From assembly GCA_000440235.1 (NCBI GenBank), contig ALKQ01000044.1:124001-188000 (forward strand): a DNA stretch of 64,000 nucleotides. Direction: 5' to 3'. How positions within the stretch are numbered: the first letter of the stretch is position 1; every line of letters starts with the position of its first letter. This DNA is from Streptococcus suis 10581. Lineage in GTDB: Bacteria; Bacillota; Bacilli; Lactobacillales; Streptococcaceae. The position numbers were made by a program, and so were the translations under genes. The notes below the pieces were generated by a model. It had not been told where the DNA came from. It ran no database searches and saw nothing but the letters and a program-made list of their open reading frames with translations. Of the stretch, positions 36,228 to 45,189 are shown piece by piece.

Positions 36228-36963
36228 ACTAACATGTATCGGATTTTGTACACTTGCGTTTGGAGCTTTGATAACAAGTGGCCTGATTGCCTTTCTTCCG
36301 CAACTGGTACTTGGTGACAATATTGTTACAACTGTACTCATGGCAGGGCTCTACATCTTCTTGTATTATTTATTTGCCAAATGGCTATCTCGTCGATTAG
36401 GAATGAGCCTAATACAATTTCGGATAACACTCGTTAAACCAAGTCAATTTTGGATAGTCGTTGCACTCTTTCTCCCACTAACTGTCTTGCTCGTTTTGTA
36501 TTTACTAGGTGGAAAAGTAACTTTGACGGACGATTTAGTAAACTCTATCTTTATGGGCGCTATCGCTGCTCCGATTGTAGAAGAGATGTGCTTCCGTGGT
36601 ATCATGATGCATCTACTAGAACAATCTTTTTCAAGAAAAGTCGCTATTCTGGGACCGTCCGTATTTTTCGGACTTGTTCACCTATTGAACGGATCTGTTA
36701 GCTCACTCACCGCCCTACAATTACTCATTGCTGGCACCTTAGTTGGAAGTTTATTTTCGCTTGCTACTTTGCAAACAGGAAGTATTCTATCCAGTATTTT
36801 AGTCCACTCCCTTTGGAATCTCTCCACTTCCATCCTTCTTTTCGACAATCAAACCAGCTTGTTCGGAGGTGAATACGGAGTTGACGTTTCTCCAATTGCA
36901 AGTCTAGCCTATCTCATCGTCATCCTTCTTAGTATGATTGCTCATCGGAAAAAAGCAAGCTGA
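36211..36963 (+). CDS. CPBP-family intramembrane metalloprotease (chromosomal)
   Basis: 250-residue polytopic membrane protein with about seven to eight helices and the CPBP signature: VEEMCFRG (about 124-131), FGLVHLLN (about 156) and HSLWN (about 197). GGAGG precedes the ATG, which lies inside the end of the TetR gene. It is not closely similar to the ICE-encoded CPBP protein at 18516-19154. Family members process prenylated-like or peptide substrates or give bacteriocin self-immunity; the specific role is unknown. Confidence 0.87.
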   Translation: MKPLTKLTCIGFCTLAFGALITSGLIAFLPQLVLGDNIVTTVLMAGLYIFLYYLFAKWLSRRLGMSLIQFRITLVKPSQFWIVVALFLPLTVLLVLYLLGGKVTLTDDLVNSIFMGAIAAPIVEEMCFRGIMMHLLEQSFSRKVAILGPSVFFGLVHLLNGSVSSLTALQLLIAGTLVGSLFSLATLQTGSILSSILVHSLWNLSTSILLFDNQTSLFGGEYGVDVSPIASLAYLIVILLSMIAHRKKAS

Positions 36964-37020
36964 TTGTTTCTACACCATTTTACTCTTCTATGTTATCCTG
37001 TAAAAAAGAAAGGGAACATC

Positions 37021-37383
37021 ATGCGCCAAGAATTTTTGAACAAGGTCAAGAATCCTGTCTTGAAGGACAAGCTCGAAGCAATCTTTGCCCAAATCCAGCA
37101 GGAATTCCCAAGTCTAACCACAGAAATCAAATGGAACCAGCCCATGTTTATCATGGACGGAACTTTTATCATTGGATTCTCTGTTGCCAAGGCCCATATT
37201 TCCATTGCACCTGAAACGGTTACTATGGAAACCCTTGCCAAGGACATCAAGGAGGCGGGCTACGAAGCAACTTCCAACCTCTTCAAAATCAAGGAAGACC
37301 AAGAGGTCAACTGGGACCTGCTCCGCAATATTATCGCCTTTAATATGGAGGAAAAGAAAGGTTACGAAAAGTTCTGGAGATAA
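37021..37383 (+). CDS. DUF1801/YdhG-like protein
   Basis: 120-residue cytoplasmic protein of the DUF1801 (YdhG/YjhA-like) family, whose fold resembles frataxin-like iron chaperones. Key pattern: TEIKWNQPMFIMDGTFIIGF followed by AKAHISIAPE. The start is the ATG at 37021 (AAAGGGAA upstream). It stands alone downstream of the CPBP gene. The biochemical function of the family is poorly defined. Confidence 0.75.
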   Translation: MRQEFLNKVKNPVLKDKLEAIFAQIQQEFPSLTTEIKWNQPMFIMDGTFIIGFSVAKAHISIAPETVTMETLAKDIKEAGYEATSNLFKIKEDQEVNWDLLRNIIAFNMEEKKGYEKFWR

Positions 37384-37425
37384 AATAAGAAACTTGTATC
37401 CCACACCTTCCAATTAATAAGCACG

Positions 37426-37458
37426 CAAAAATAGCCAAGCTCACCGTGAGTTTGGCTA
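37426..37458 (-). terminator. Terminator of the LysM protein gene
   Basis: ATAGCCAA and CTCA pair with TGAG and TTGGCTAT around CCG, followed on the minus strand by TTTTT. It may also work weakly for the convergent gene. Confidence 0.8.
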
Positions 37459-37466
37459 TAATTATT

Positions 37467-38747
37467 TTATGGATTAAATGACACGTGTACGTGGTCATAA
37501 TGGTTTTCAGTAATACTTCCACGGTCTGGCATCAAGTTCCAAGTATATGCAGGTCCATAAATACTTGCATATGGAGCATAAAAACGTTGTTTCCAAATGA
37601 TGTAGTTGATATTTTTAGAAGCTAAGTTTGCAACTGCATAAGCCGCCACTTGATCCCCAAGTGCTGAACTTTGTGGTACCATAAAGTCAATTGCCAGACC
37701 TTTACCATGGTCGCCAGAATCACCAGGACGGTAACCTGAGAAAGAAGTAATACCGAAGGCATTAGCTACTTCTGCGCGGAAGACTGCTACCTGAGGTTGC
37801 AAACCGACATCATAAGCACTTGTACTTGTTGTAGTGGTTGATAGGGCTGTCACTTGTGGAGTTTCAACTACAGGCTGTTCTACAGGTGCCTCAACCACAG
37901 GTTGCTCTACAACTTCCTCTACAGGCGCTTCTACTACAGGCTGCTCTACAACTTCCTCTACAGGTGCCTCAACCACAGGTTGCTCTACAACTTCCTCCAC
38001 AGGCGCTTCTACTACAGGCTGCTCTACAACTTCCTCTACAGGTGCCTCAACCACAGGTTGCTCTACAACTTCCTCCACAGGCGCTTCTACTACAGGCTGC
38101 TCTACAACTTCCTCTACAGGTGCCTCAACCACAGGTTGTTCTACAACTTCCTCTACAGGTGCTTCTACTACAGGCTGTTCTACAACTTCCTCTACAGGTG
38201 CTTCTGCTACAGGTTGCTCCACAACTTCCTCTACAGGTGCTGAGTCGGTAACTGATGAAATTTGATCCAACGGAACAACCGTATCCTCAACCGTTACTTG
38301 ATTGGTTGTTAGGTCAACAGTTGCCTGAACGGTCTCATTTGTGTTTCCCTGAACAGGAGCTTCAATCTCAACCTGAGTCACTTGATTGTTTTGGTCAACA
38401 GTCGTCGTCAGTACCGTATCAGGGAAAATCAAGTTGACATCTGCAATTTGATTTATTTTCGCCAGCAAGTCCATATCAATATTCATAGCTAAGGCGATGG
38501 CAGATAAGGTATCTCCATACTGAACAGTATAGGTCATCTTTCCTTCTTCTTGTACAATTTCTGGGCTAATTTCAGAAACAGTACGCGGAGCCCATTCGAT
38601 GGCTAAAACATTTGTCGAAATCATCCCTGTACTAAATAGGGAAAGAGCCAATGAAGATGTGTATAACATCTTCTTATTGTTTTTCATGATAGGTGTTTTT
38701 CTCTTGCGACGCATATGTTGTGGTTTATTTGTTCTCTTACGTTTCAT
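37467..38747 (-). CDS. Secreted LysM wall protein with Pro/Glu/Val repeat tract
   Basis: 426-residue exported protein. A very basic N-terminus precedes a signal segment (about 27-50, LYTSSLALSLFSTGMISTNV). A LysM domain (about 71-115, YTVQYGDTLSAIALAMNI) binds peptidoglycan. A low-complexity tract (about 165-290) has about nine APVEEVVEQPVVE units. The C-terminal domain (about 305-426; GYRPGDSGDHGKGLAIDF and ENHYDHVHVSFNP) has the conserved His/Asp pattern of ARB-07466-like, peptidase-like wall proteins. AAGGAA precedes the first ATG. It is probably a surface-displayed wall remodelling enzyme whose repeat tract acts as a spacer of variable length. Confidence 0.87.
   Translation of the reverse strand: MKRKRTNKPQHMRRKRKTPIMKNNKKMLYTSSLALSLFSTGMISTNVLAIEWAPRTVSEISPEIVQEEGKMTYTVQYGDTLSAIALAMNIDMDLLAKINQIADVNLIFPDTVLTTTVDQNNQVTQVEIEAPVQGNTNETVQATVDLTTNQVTVEDTVVPLDQISSVTDSAPVEEVVEQPVAEAPVEEVVEQPVVEAPVEEVVEQPVVEAPVEEVVEQPVVEAPVEEVVEQPVVEAPVEEVVEQPVVEAPVEEVVEQPVVEAPVEEVVEQPVVEAPVEEVVEQPVVEAPVEQPVVETPQVTALSTTTTSTSAYDVGLQPQVAVFRAEVANAFGITSFSGYRPGDSGDHGKGLAIDFMVPQSSALGDQVAAYAVANLASKNINYIIWKQRFYAPYASIYGPAYTWNLMPDRGSITENHYDHVHVSFNP
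37872..38243. repeat. 39-bp tandem repeat tract with 78-bp higher-order pattern
   Basis: About nine 39-bp units, each encoding 13 residues, alternate between two codon variants (GGTGCCTCAACCACAGGTTG and GGCGCTTCTACTACAGGCTG types). The effective amplified unit is therefore 78 bp. Edge copies are more diverged than central ones. Confidence 0.9.
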
Positions 38748-38914
38748 AATCTTATTCCTTCTTTATTTTTGAGATGGTTCTATCTTACCTAAATTAAATC
38801 TGAAAAACAAGCCTTCAACCGTTCTTTTAAATAAACTGTCTCCACTATGTAATCTTAGGACTTTTCTGTCACACAATCAATATAAATGTCATCTGACTGT
38901 CATATTATTAGATA

Positions 38915-39013
38915 ATACTCAATGAAAATCAAAAACAGACTCGGAGACGCAGATGCAGATAGAACTAACGTTCACCAAATCAAGTCAACAACGTCTGGAT
39001 TTTCGAAGAGTAT
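38915..39013. repeat. RUP-like short repeat, complete copy
   Basis: About 99 bp bounded by ATACTCAATGAAAATC and GATTTTCGAAGAGTAT, which are imperfect inverted ends. The right half recurs at 29596-29636 and the left half at 48580-48632. The ends resemble the RUP family of streptococci, a non-autonomous insertion-like repeat. Confidence 0.65.
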
Positions 39014-39017
39014 AAGT

Positions 39018-39068
39018 AAAAAATAAGAGTAAGGCAGTAATCCAACAATTGGCTACTAACTCACTCTC
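39018..39068 (-). terminator. Terminator of the oxidoreductase gene
   Basis: On the minus strand an imperfect long hairpin (AGAGT/ACTCT and AGTA/TACT arms) is followed by TTTTTT. Confidence 0.5.
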
Positions 39069-39095
39069 ATTTCTATTTTCGGATTAGTCAAAAAC

Positions 39096-40079
39096 CTACA
39101 TTTCTTCAGGATAAACCAAGCCCCATTCTTTACGAAGTTGGGTCATGATCTCCATAACATCTTGGGTAAATGCTAGGTGCATGGTATTTTCGATACCTGC
39201 GACAGCTTTTTCCATATCCGCCACTTCATAAGATAGCGCCTTGGCTGTCTCGCCCGCTTCGATTACCTCTTGGCTACCGTCTTCAGTATAGGTAATGACT
39301 GCTTTCTGACCACGAGGATACTCGTAAAGTTCGATGTAGCCCTTGTCGTAGGCAATAGTACCCCGTTTTGGCTGTTTGGCATGGAGGGTCAGGGCGATGG
39401 TCGCCATTTGACCCGCATCATTACTGAGCAAAATCCCTACTTGCTCGTCTACACCTGTCGGAGCCAATTTAACCTGTGACAAGACCTGACTTGGCTTTTC
39501 AGTCATAAACCAACGGACAAAGGACAGAGCGTAGACCCCAATATCCAAGAGGGCACCACCTGCCAAGTTCTTATTGAAAAAGCGGTTGGTCATGTCGTAT
39601 TCCTTGTAGCTGCCAAAGTTCATCTGAATCATCTTCAAATCTCCAAGCTTGCCACTTGCAATGACCTCACTCAACTGACGATAGATTGGCATGTGGAAAA
39701 TGGTCATGGCCTCCGCCAAGACGACCTGATTTTCCTCAGCTAATTGAATCGCTTCTGCTAATTCTTCTGAATTAAGCGTAATCGACTTTTCACAGAGGAC
39801 ATGTTTCCCAGCCTTCAAGGCCTTTCTCAAATAATGGATATGGGTATTGTGAGGCGTAGAAATATAGATAATGTCTACTTCAGGATCCTCAAACACTTCA
39901 TCGATTTCTCGATAAACTTTCTCGATGCCATATTTTTGCGCAAATTCCACACCCTTGTCATAGGTACGGTTGGCCACCGAATAAAGATTTCCTCCCATAG
40001 CCTGCAAGGCCTGAACCAATTCATTGGCAATGACACCTGTTCCCAGAGTCGCCCATTTATACTTCATTTGAACTTCCAT
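39096..40079 (-). CDS. Gfo/Idh/MocA-family oxidoreductase
   Basis: NAD(P)-dependent dehydrogenase acting on a sugar or polyol. 327 residues from the ATG at 40079, six bases after GAGG. The Rossmann motif GTGVIANELVQAL lies near the N-terminus and the conserved EKS motif (in KHVLCEKSITLNSEE) is present. The C-terminal alpha/beta domain (about 125-320) includes GGALLDIGVYAL. The actual substrate is not predictable. It is monocistronic and divergent from rnhC. Confidence 0.9.
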   Translation of the reverse strand: MEVQMKYKWATLGTGVIANELVQALQAMGGNLYSVANRTYDKGVEFAQKYGIEKVYREIDEVFEDPEVDIIYISTPHNTHIHYLRKALKAGKHVLCEKSITLNSEELAEAIQLAEENQVVLAEAMTIFHMPIYRQLSEVIASGKLGDLKMIQMNFGSYKEYDMTNRFFNKNLAGGALLDIGVYALSFVRWFMTEKPSQVLSQVKLAPTGVDEQVGILLSNDAGQMATIALTLHAKQPKRGTIAYDKGYIELYEYPRGQKAVITYTEDGSQEVIEAGETAKALSYEVADMEKAVAGIENTMHLAFTQDVMEIMTQLRKEWGLVYPEEM

Positions 40080-40163
40080 AGTGTACCTCACTTTCTTCTA
40101 CCATTATAGTAAATTCCACCCTTTTCTGCACACTCTAACTAGCATTTGTGTTACAATAAGAAG

Positions 40164-41054
40164 ATGAACACTGTTGTACTAAAGGCCTCTGCCCAGCAAA
40201 AACAAGCCATGATGGCTCACTATGACCGCTATCGGCAGACCAGCAAAAATCCTTATATAGAAGCATTTTTCAAACTGACCGGTGCCAGCCTGTCCATCTA
40301 CACTTCTGGAAAAGTCGTTTTTCAGGGGGAAATGGCAGAGCAGGAAGCAGGGCTCTGGGGCTATGAGCCAGAAAGCTCTGGACAGACGACTGTACCTGGT
40401 CAAAACCTGCCCATGATTGGTACCGATGAGGTTGGAAACGGGTCTTATTTTGGAGGTTTGGCAGTCGTTGCTAGTTTTGTCCGCCCAGAAGACCATGCCT
40501 TTCTCAAGTCGCTTGGTGTCGATGATTCCAAAAAAATGACAGACCAAAAAATCTGCCAAATCGCCCCTCTCTTAAAAGAGAAAATCCCCCACCAAGCTCT
40601 GCTATTGTCACCGAAAAAATACAACGAAGTCATCGAGCAAGGCTACAATGCGGTGTCTGTCAAGGTCGCCCTGCACAATCAGGCTATTTTCCTACTCTTG
40701 CAAAAGGGTGTCCATCCTGTGAAGATTGTCATTGACGCCTTCACTTCCAGTCAAAATTATCAAAAATACTTGAAGAAGGAAGCCAACCAATTTGCCAACC
40801 CCGTCACTCTGGAAGAAAAGGCTGAGGGCAAGTACCTGGCTGTGGCAGTATCTTCTATTATTGCTAGAGCTATGTTTTTAGAAAATCTTGTCCAGCTTGG
40901 TCAATTGGTAGGCAGAAGCCTGCCTTCAGGAGCTGGCAGTAAGTCCGACCAAGTCGCAGCAAGCATCTTAAAAGACTATGGCATGGCTGGTCTCAATGAG
41001 ACTGCAAAACTTCACTTTGCTAATACGCAAAAAGCACAAAAATTATTGAAATGA
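40164..41054 (+). CDS. rnhC: Ribonuclease HIII
   Basis: Cleaves RNA in RNA-DNA hybrids. 296 residues from the ATG at 40164. It has the N-terminal TBP-like substrate-binding domain (about 1-85) and a catalytic domain opening with [15 protein letters not shown] (Asp and Glu of the DEG-type motif), then VDDSKKM, VIDAF and SSIIARAMF. The [11 protein letters not shown] form and N-terminal domain separate HIII from HII. lepB follows 10 bases later, so they are probably co-transcribed. Confidence 0.95.
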   Translation: MNTVVLKASAQQKQAMMAHYDRYRQTSKNPYIEAFFKLTGASLSIYTSGKVVFQGEMAEQEAGLWGYEPESSGQTTVPGQNLPMIGTDEVGNGSYFGGLAVVASFVRPEDHAFLKSLGVDDSKKMTDQKICQIAPLLKEKIPHQALLLSPKKYNEVIEQGYNAVSVKVALHNQAIFLLLQKGVHPVKIVIDAFTSSQNYQKYLKKEANQFANPVTLEEKAEGKYLAVAVSSIIARAMFLENLVQLGQLVGRSLPSGAGSKSDQVAASILKDYGMAGLNETAKLHFANTQKAQKLLK

Positions 41055-41064
41055 GGAAAAAAAT

Positions 41065-41694
41065 ATGGGAGCAATCCAAAAAACAAAACGCTCACCACTA
41101 GTCGCCTTCTTAGCTGAATGGGGCATCTTTTTACTATTTATGGCAGCTTTTTTTGCCAGTCGATACTTTATCTGGAATCCTGTCTCTGTCGATGGCCATT
41201 CCATGGACCCAACGCTTCAACACCAAGAAAAACTCATCATGCTCAAAACATCCTCTATCGACCGCTTTGATATTGTTGTAGCCAGTGAGACAGACAGCGA
41301 CGGCAAGGAAAAACTGATTGTCAAACGTGTGATTGGTATGCCAGGTGACACCATTCGCTACGAAAACGATGTCCTCTATGTTAACGACCAAAAAGTGGAC
41401 GAGCCTTACTTAGATGAATATCTAGCTGCATTCCAGAAAGATAAACTTCAAGAAGTCTATTCTTACAACAAACAATTCCAAGCTGTGGCCCAATCTGCTG
41501 AAGCTTTCACACAAGATGCCAATGGTTACGTAGACTTTACCGTGACAGTCCCAGAAGGACAATACTACCTGATGGGAGATGACCGCCTTGTCTCACTAGA
41601 TAGTCGTAGTGTAGGAACATTTTCCCGTGAAAACATCAAAGGAGAAGTTGTCTTTCGCATGTGGCCTCTCAACCGTATTGGGACTGTTGATTAA
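41065..41694 (+). CDS. lepB: Signal peptidase I
   Basis: Membrane-bound protease that removes signal peptides. 209 residues with one N-terminal membrane helix (about 12-35). The catalytic Ser46 is in GHSMDPTL and Lys87 in KLIVKRVIGMPGD; the conserved GDDR and DSRSVGTF boxes follow. The order rnhC-lepB-recD2 is conserved in streptococci. A terminator follows, so recD2 may have its own promoter or partial read-through. Confidence 0.96.
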   Translation: MGAIQKTKRSPLVAFLAEWGIFLLFMAAFFASRYFIWNPVSVDGHSMDPTLQHQEKLIMLKTSSIDRFDIVVASETDSDGKEKLIVKRVIGMPGDTIRYENDVLYVNDQKVDEPYLDEYLAAFQKDKLQEVYSYNKQFQAVAQSAEAFTQDANGYVDFTVTVPEGQYYLMGDDRLVSLDSRSVGTFSRENIKGEVVFRMWPLNRIGTVD

Positions 41695-41701
41695 TACAAA
41701 C

Positions 41702-41736
41702 AAGTTTGGAGCAATCCGTTCCAAACTTCTTTTTCA
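41702..41736 (+). terminator. Terminator after lepB
   Basis: AAGTTTGGA pairs perfectly with TCCAAACTT, followed by CTTTTTC, between lepB and recD2. Confidence 0.8.
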
Positions 41737-41757
41737 TTATTATTGGAAATAAACTCT

Positions 41758-44250
41758 ATGAACGAAGTGTATTTTACCGGCACTATTGACCGGATTATTT
41801 TTGAAAATCCTAGTAATTTTTATAAAATCCTTCTCCTTGAAATCGAGGAGACAGACGCAGACTATGATGACTACGAAATTATTGTGACCGGAACGATTGC
41901 CGATGTCATTGAAGGAGAAGACTATCGTTTCTATGGCAATCTGGTCACCCATCCCAAGTATGGTCAGCAGCTGCAAATTTCGCGTTACGAACGCAGCAAG
42001 CCTACCTCAGCTGGTCTGGTTAAGTATTTCTCCAGCGAGCATTTCAAGGGAATTGGACGCAAAACAGCTGAAAAAATCGTTGAGCTCTATGGCGAAGATA
42101 CCATCGACAAAATTTTAGCTGAACCTGAAAAACTAACCCAAATTTCTGGTCTATCCAGTAAAAATAGGCAAGCCTTTATCGAAAAACTCCGCCTCAATTA
42201 TGGAACCGAGCTGATCTTGGCCAAACTAGCCGAGTATGGCATTCCCAATAAATTGGCCTTTCAAATCCAAGACCAGTATAAAGAAAAAACACTTCAGATT
42301 ATTGAAAAAAATCCCTATCAACCGGTCGAAGATGTCCAGGGGCTCGGCTTTACCATTGCCGATAGAATCGCAGAAAATTTGGGCATTGCCAGTGACTCTC
42401 CCCAACGTTTCCGAGCTGGCATGCTCTTTAGCCTCATTCATCGCTCCATGGAAACAGGCGATACCTATGTGGAGGCCAGAGACTTGCTGGAAGCTACCCT
42501 TGAACTGCTGGAAAAATCCCGCCATACAGAACTGGACCCCGCTGCTGTCGCCAAAGAATTGACGGGACTGATTGCAGACGGAAAGGTACAGCAAGAAGGC
42601 ACAAAGATTTTTGACAACAGCCTCTACTTTGCCGAACATGGTATCCATAAAAACCTGATCCGTCTGATGGGAAAAAATGGTTTCAACCCCTTCCCACGCG
42701 CAGACGTTGAGGCTGCCATAGCAGAGCTGGAAACTATGTCTTCCCTGACCTACGATGACATTCAAAAAGAAGCCATCGTCCAAGCTATTACCAATCCGCT
42801 TTTCATTCTGACAGGCGGACCAGGGACTGGAAAAACAACGGTTATCAACGGTATTATCGCAGTCTATGCCATCTTGCATAAGATTGACCTGACTCGCAAT
42901 CGAGAAGAATGCCCAGTCCTTCTTGCCGCTCCAACTGGACGAGCAGCCAGACGAATGAATGAGTTGACAGGTCTGCCTTCTGCCACCATCCACCGCCATC
43001 TGGGGCTTGTTGAAGGACAGGAAGAATCCTACCGTGATGATTATTTGGATGCCGACTTTATCATCGTGGATGAGTTTTCTATGGTAGATACTTGGTTGGC
43101 CAATCAACTCTTCCAAAACATCTCCTCCCAGACCCAGGTTCTGATTGTCGGCGATGCGGAGCAATTACCTTCTGTCAGTCCCGGTCAGGTTCTTGCTGAC
43201 CTCCTGAAAATTGACAAGCTACCCAGCATCACTCTAGAACGCATCTATCGTCAATCCGATGATTCGACCATTGTTACCCTAGCCAGCCAGATTCGCCAAG
43301 GGGCTCTGCCGAGCGATTTCCGTGAGAAAAAGGCTGACCGCTCCTATTTTGAAGCGCAAAACGAACAAATTCCAGCTCTGATTGAGCGTATTGTCGGCGC
43401 AGCCATCAAGTCAGGTATCCCTGCAAACGAAGTCCAAATCCTCGCTCCCATGTACCGTGGGGCCGCAGGCATTGACCAACTCAACACCATGACCCAGGCC
43501 CTGCTCAATCCACTGGAAGAGGGAGAGTTAGAATTCCTCCATAACGAGCAAGCCTTCCGTCAAGGCGACCGGGTCATTCATCTAGTCAATGACGCCGAAG
43601 CCAATGTCTTCAATGGTGATTTAGGCTACATCACTGACCTCCTGCCTGCCAAGTACACCGACTCCAAGCAGGACGAGATTACCATCAACTTCGACGGTAG
43701 CGAGGTCACCTATCCCCGTAACGAATGGTACAAGATTACCCTGGCCTATGCCATGTCCATCCACAAGTCCCAAGGCAGCGAGTTCCAAGTCGTCATTCTT
43801 CCTATCACTAGAACCAGCCACCGTATGCTCCAGCGCAACCTGGTCTACACCGCCATCACCCGCTCCAAGAGCAAACTCATCCTCCTAGGCGAAATCTCCG
43901 CCTTCGACTACGCCGTCAAAAACGCCGGCACCGTCCGCAAAACCTATCTGGTCCCACGTTTCCAAGGAGAAATGGCAGAGCAGGACAGCAAGGAAGCTTT
44001 AGCTGAAAAAGCCGAAAGCAAAACAGCTACAACCACGCAAACCCAGCCCCCTACTCAGCCAGACAGAAAAGAACAGGTTAAAGTAGTCAAAGAAAACAAC
44101 CAACAACTCTCCCTTCTTGATCAAGACCAGCCAGAAAAAACAAGTCCCCAACCCACAGAATACATTTTGACTGTAGACAACCTGCTAACTATCGACCCCA
44201 TGATTGGCATAGAACAGGCAGATATTGAAGAATTTTTCAGGAAAAGATAA
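41758..44250 (+). CDS. recD2: RecD2-type SF1B DNA helicase
   Basis: 5'-3' helicase for DNA repair, working without RecBC. 830 residues from the ATG at 41758; a TTG at 41743 is a weaker choice. The N-terminal OB-like and helix-hairpin-helix region (about 1-330, GIGRKTAEKIVELYG) is typical of RecD2. Helicase motifs: GGPGTGKTT (about 354), FIIVDEFSMVDT, QGDRVIHLVND, MSIHKSQGSEF and YTAITRSKSKL. The C-terminal tail (about 730-830) is acidic and glutamine-rich. Confidence 0.95.
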   Translation: MNEVYFTGTIDRIIFENPSNFYKILLLEIEETDADYDDYEIIVTGTIADVIEGEDYRFYGNLVTHPKYGQQLQISRYERSKPTSAGLVKYFSSEHFKGIGRKTAEKIVELYGEDTIDKILAEPEKLTQISGLSSKNRQAFIEKLRLNYGTELILAKLAEYGIPNKLAFQIQDQYKEKTLQIIEKNPYQPVEDVQGLGFTIADRIAENLGIASDSPQRFRAGMLFSLIHRSMETGDTYVEARDLLEATLELLEKSRHTELDPAAVAKELTGLIADGKVQQEGTKIFDNSLYFAEHGIHKNLIRLMGKNGFNPFPRADVEAAIAELETMSSLTYDDIQKEAIVQAITNPLFILTGGPGTGKTTVINGIIAVYAILHKIDLTRNREECPVLLAAPTGRAARRMNELTGLPSATIHRHLGLVEGQEESYRDDYLDADFIIVDEFSMVDTWLANQLFQNISSQTQVLIVGDAEQLPSVSPGQVLADLLKIDKLPSITLERIYRQSDDSTIVTLASQIRQGALPSDFREKKADRSYFEAQNEQIPALIERIVGAAIKSGIPANEVQILAPMYRGAAGIDQLNTMTQALLNPLEEGELEFLHNEQAFRQGDRVIHLVNDAEANVFNGDLGYITDLLPAKYTDSKQDEITINFDGSEVTYPRNEWYKITLAYAMSIHKSQGSEFQVVILPITRTSHRMLQRNLVYTAITRSKSKLILLGEISAFDYAVKNAGTVRKTYLVPRFQGEMAEQDSKEALAEKAESKTATTTQTQPPTQPDRKEQVKVVKENNQQLSLLDQDQPEKTSPQPTEYILTVDNLLTIDPMIGIEQADIEEFFRKR

Positions 44251-44265
44251 CAAAAATATTTCTTT

Positions 44266-44329
44266 TGTTACAAAATTGTTACAAATGTTACAATTTTGTG
44301 TTGACGAACTTGTTTTTATTTGTTATACT
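44266..44329 (+). promoter_or_regulatory. Lipoprotein promoter with WalR/VicR-like box
   Basis: TTGACG (44301-44306), a 17-base spacer and TATACT (44324-44329) form the promoter. Upstream, TGTTAC-AAAAT-TGTTAC (44266-44282) fits the WalR/VicR consensus TGTWAH-N5-TGTWAH, and a third TGTTAC follows at 44286-44291. This suggests control by the essential wall-stress two-component system. Confidence 0.65.
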
Positions 44330-44355
44330 CTGTTTATAAGCGGAGGTAAGAACAA

Positions 44356-45051
44356 ATGAAAAAGATGTTCAACTACTCAGTATTGTTGCTCTCTGTAACC
44401 TGTCTATTGACAGCTTGTTCAGCAAAAAAACAAAAAAGCCAGACAGAAGCAACCACCAGTAAAACGACCCAAGCAAGTACCAAGCAGACTAGTTCCTCCA
44501 AGCCTGCTAGTTCCCAAGAAACTACAACTGAAGCCAATTCATCAGCAGAGGCTAGTCAACAAAACCAGGAAACTCAGAACTCTCAAGCCGAAGAAAGTGT
44601 CCTAAGTACCGAAACGACTCACACTCAGCTCCTAACCCTACCAGCTACCACTATTCCCGACAGTCTAGTTGGAAAATGGCAAGGAAGTAGCCAACAAGCG
44701 CGTAATATTGAGGTAACTATCAGCGCAGACGGTACCTTTACTACTTATGAAGATTTTCGACTTAGTGAAAACGAGGAAGGAGAACACCTCATCCATACCT
44801 ACACAGCTCGAGTTACAGATCTAGTTGAATATGCTCCAAACCACTACCTAATCCGCGAGGCAGAGGGGGAATATTCGGCTCTTCTCCCTGGAATGACTGG
44901 ATTAGGAGGAAGAATTGCACCAGGATTTATCCTAGAAGGTGGACAATACAAGGTCGTTATGTGGGGAAATCCTGCTGATCCTGCTGTCGAAGCTAAATAC
45001 AACCTAGTATCAGAACCTAATGTTTTTGTAACCTTGGATAAGGTAGAATAA
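44356..45051 (+). CDS. Secreted lipoprotein, function unknown
   Basis: 231-residue lipoprotein. The signal ends in the lipobox LLTAC (Cys21), giving a lipid anchor on the outer face of the membrane. A Ser/Thr/Gln-rich linker (about 24-95) leads to a compact C-terminal domain (about 100-231: PDSLVGKWQGSSQQARNIEV and further) that resembles the DUF6287-type domain of streptococcal lipoproteins. GGAGG precedes the ATG. The promoter has a WalR-like box, consistent with an envelope role. Confidence 0.85.
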   Translation: MKKMFNYSVLLLSVTCLLTACSAKKQKSQTEATTSKTTQASTKQTSSSKPASSQETTTEANSSAEASQQNQETQNSQAEESVLSTETTHTQLLTLPATTIPDSLVGKWQGSSQQARNIEVTISADGTFTTYEDFRLSENEEGEHLIHTYTARVTDLVEYAPNHYLIREAEGEYSALLPGMTGLGGRIAPGFILEGGQYKVVMWGNPADPAVEAKYNLVSEPNVFVTLDKVE

Positions 45052-45073
45052 CAAATTGTATCTAGAATTTATT

Positions 45074-45109
45074 AAAAAGCAAATAGCACGAGTTGCTATT
45101 TGCTTTTTT
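45074..45109. terminator. Bidirectional terminator after the lipoprotein gene
   Basis: AAAAAGCAAATAGC pairs with GCTATTTGCTTTTT around a seven-base loop, with a T-run on each strand. Confidence 0.85.
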
Positions 45110-45189
45110 GTATTTATCGCACAAAGAGACTTTCTAAAAATATCGTCCTTGAATAATATCAAAAAATAAATGCTAATAAAGAGTATGTA

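Larger units (their letters stand above)
38748..39095. other. Intergenic region upstream of the LysM protein gene
   Basis: No gene is visible. It contains a complete RUP-like repeat (38915-39013), the terminator-like hairpin of the oxidoreductase gene (39018-39068) and, next to the LysM gene, its presumed promoter region, where I see no clear consensus boxes. Confidence 0.6.

Noticed and set aside
37834..38265. Three long plus-strand frames over the LysM protein repeat tract
   Set aside because: A 39-bp repeat keeps all frames open; the minus-strand gene has the signal peptide, LysM domain and ribosome site.
42226..43164. 312-codon minus-strand frame within recD2
   Set aside because: It is antisense to conserved helicase motifs, with composition typical of a shadow frame.
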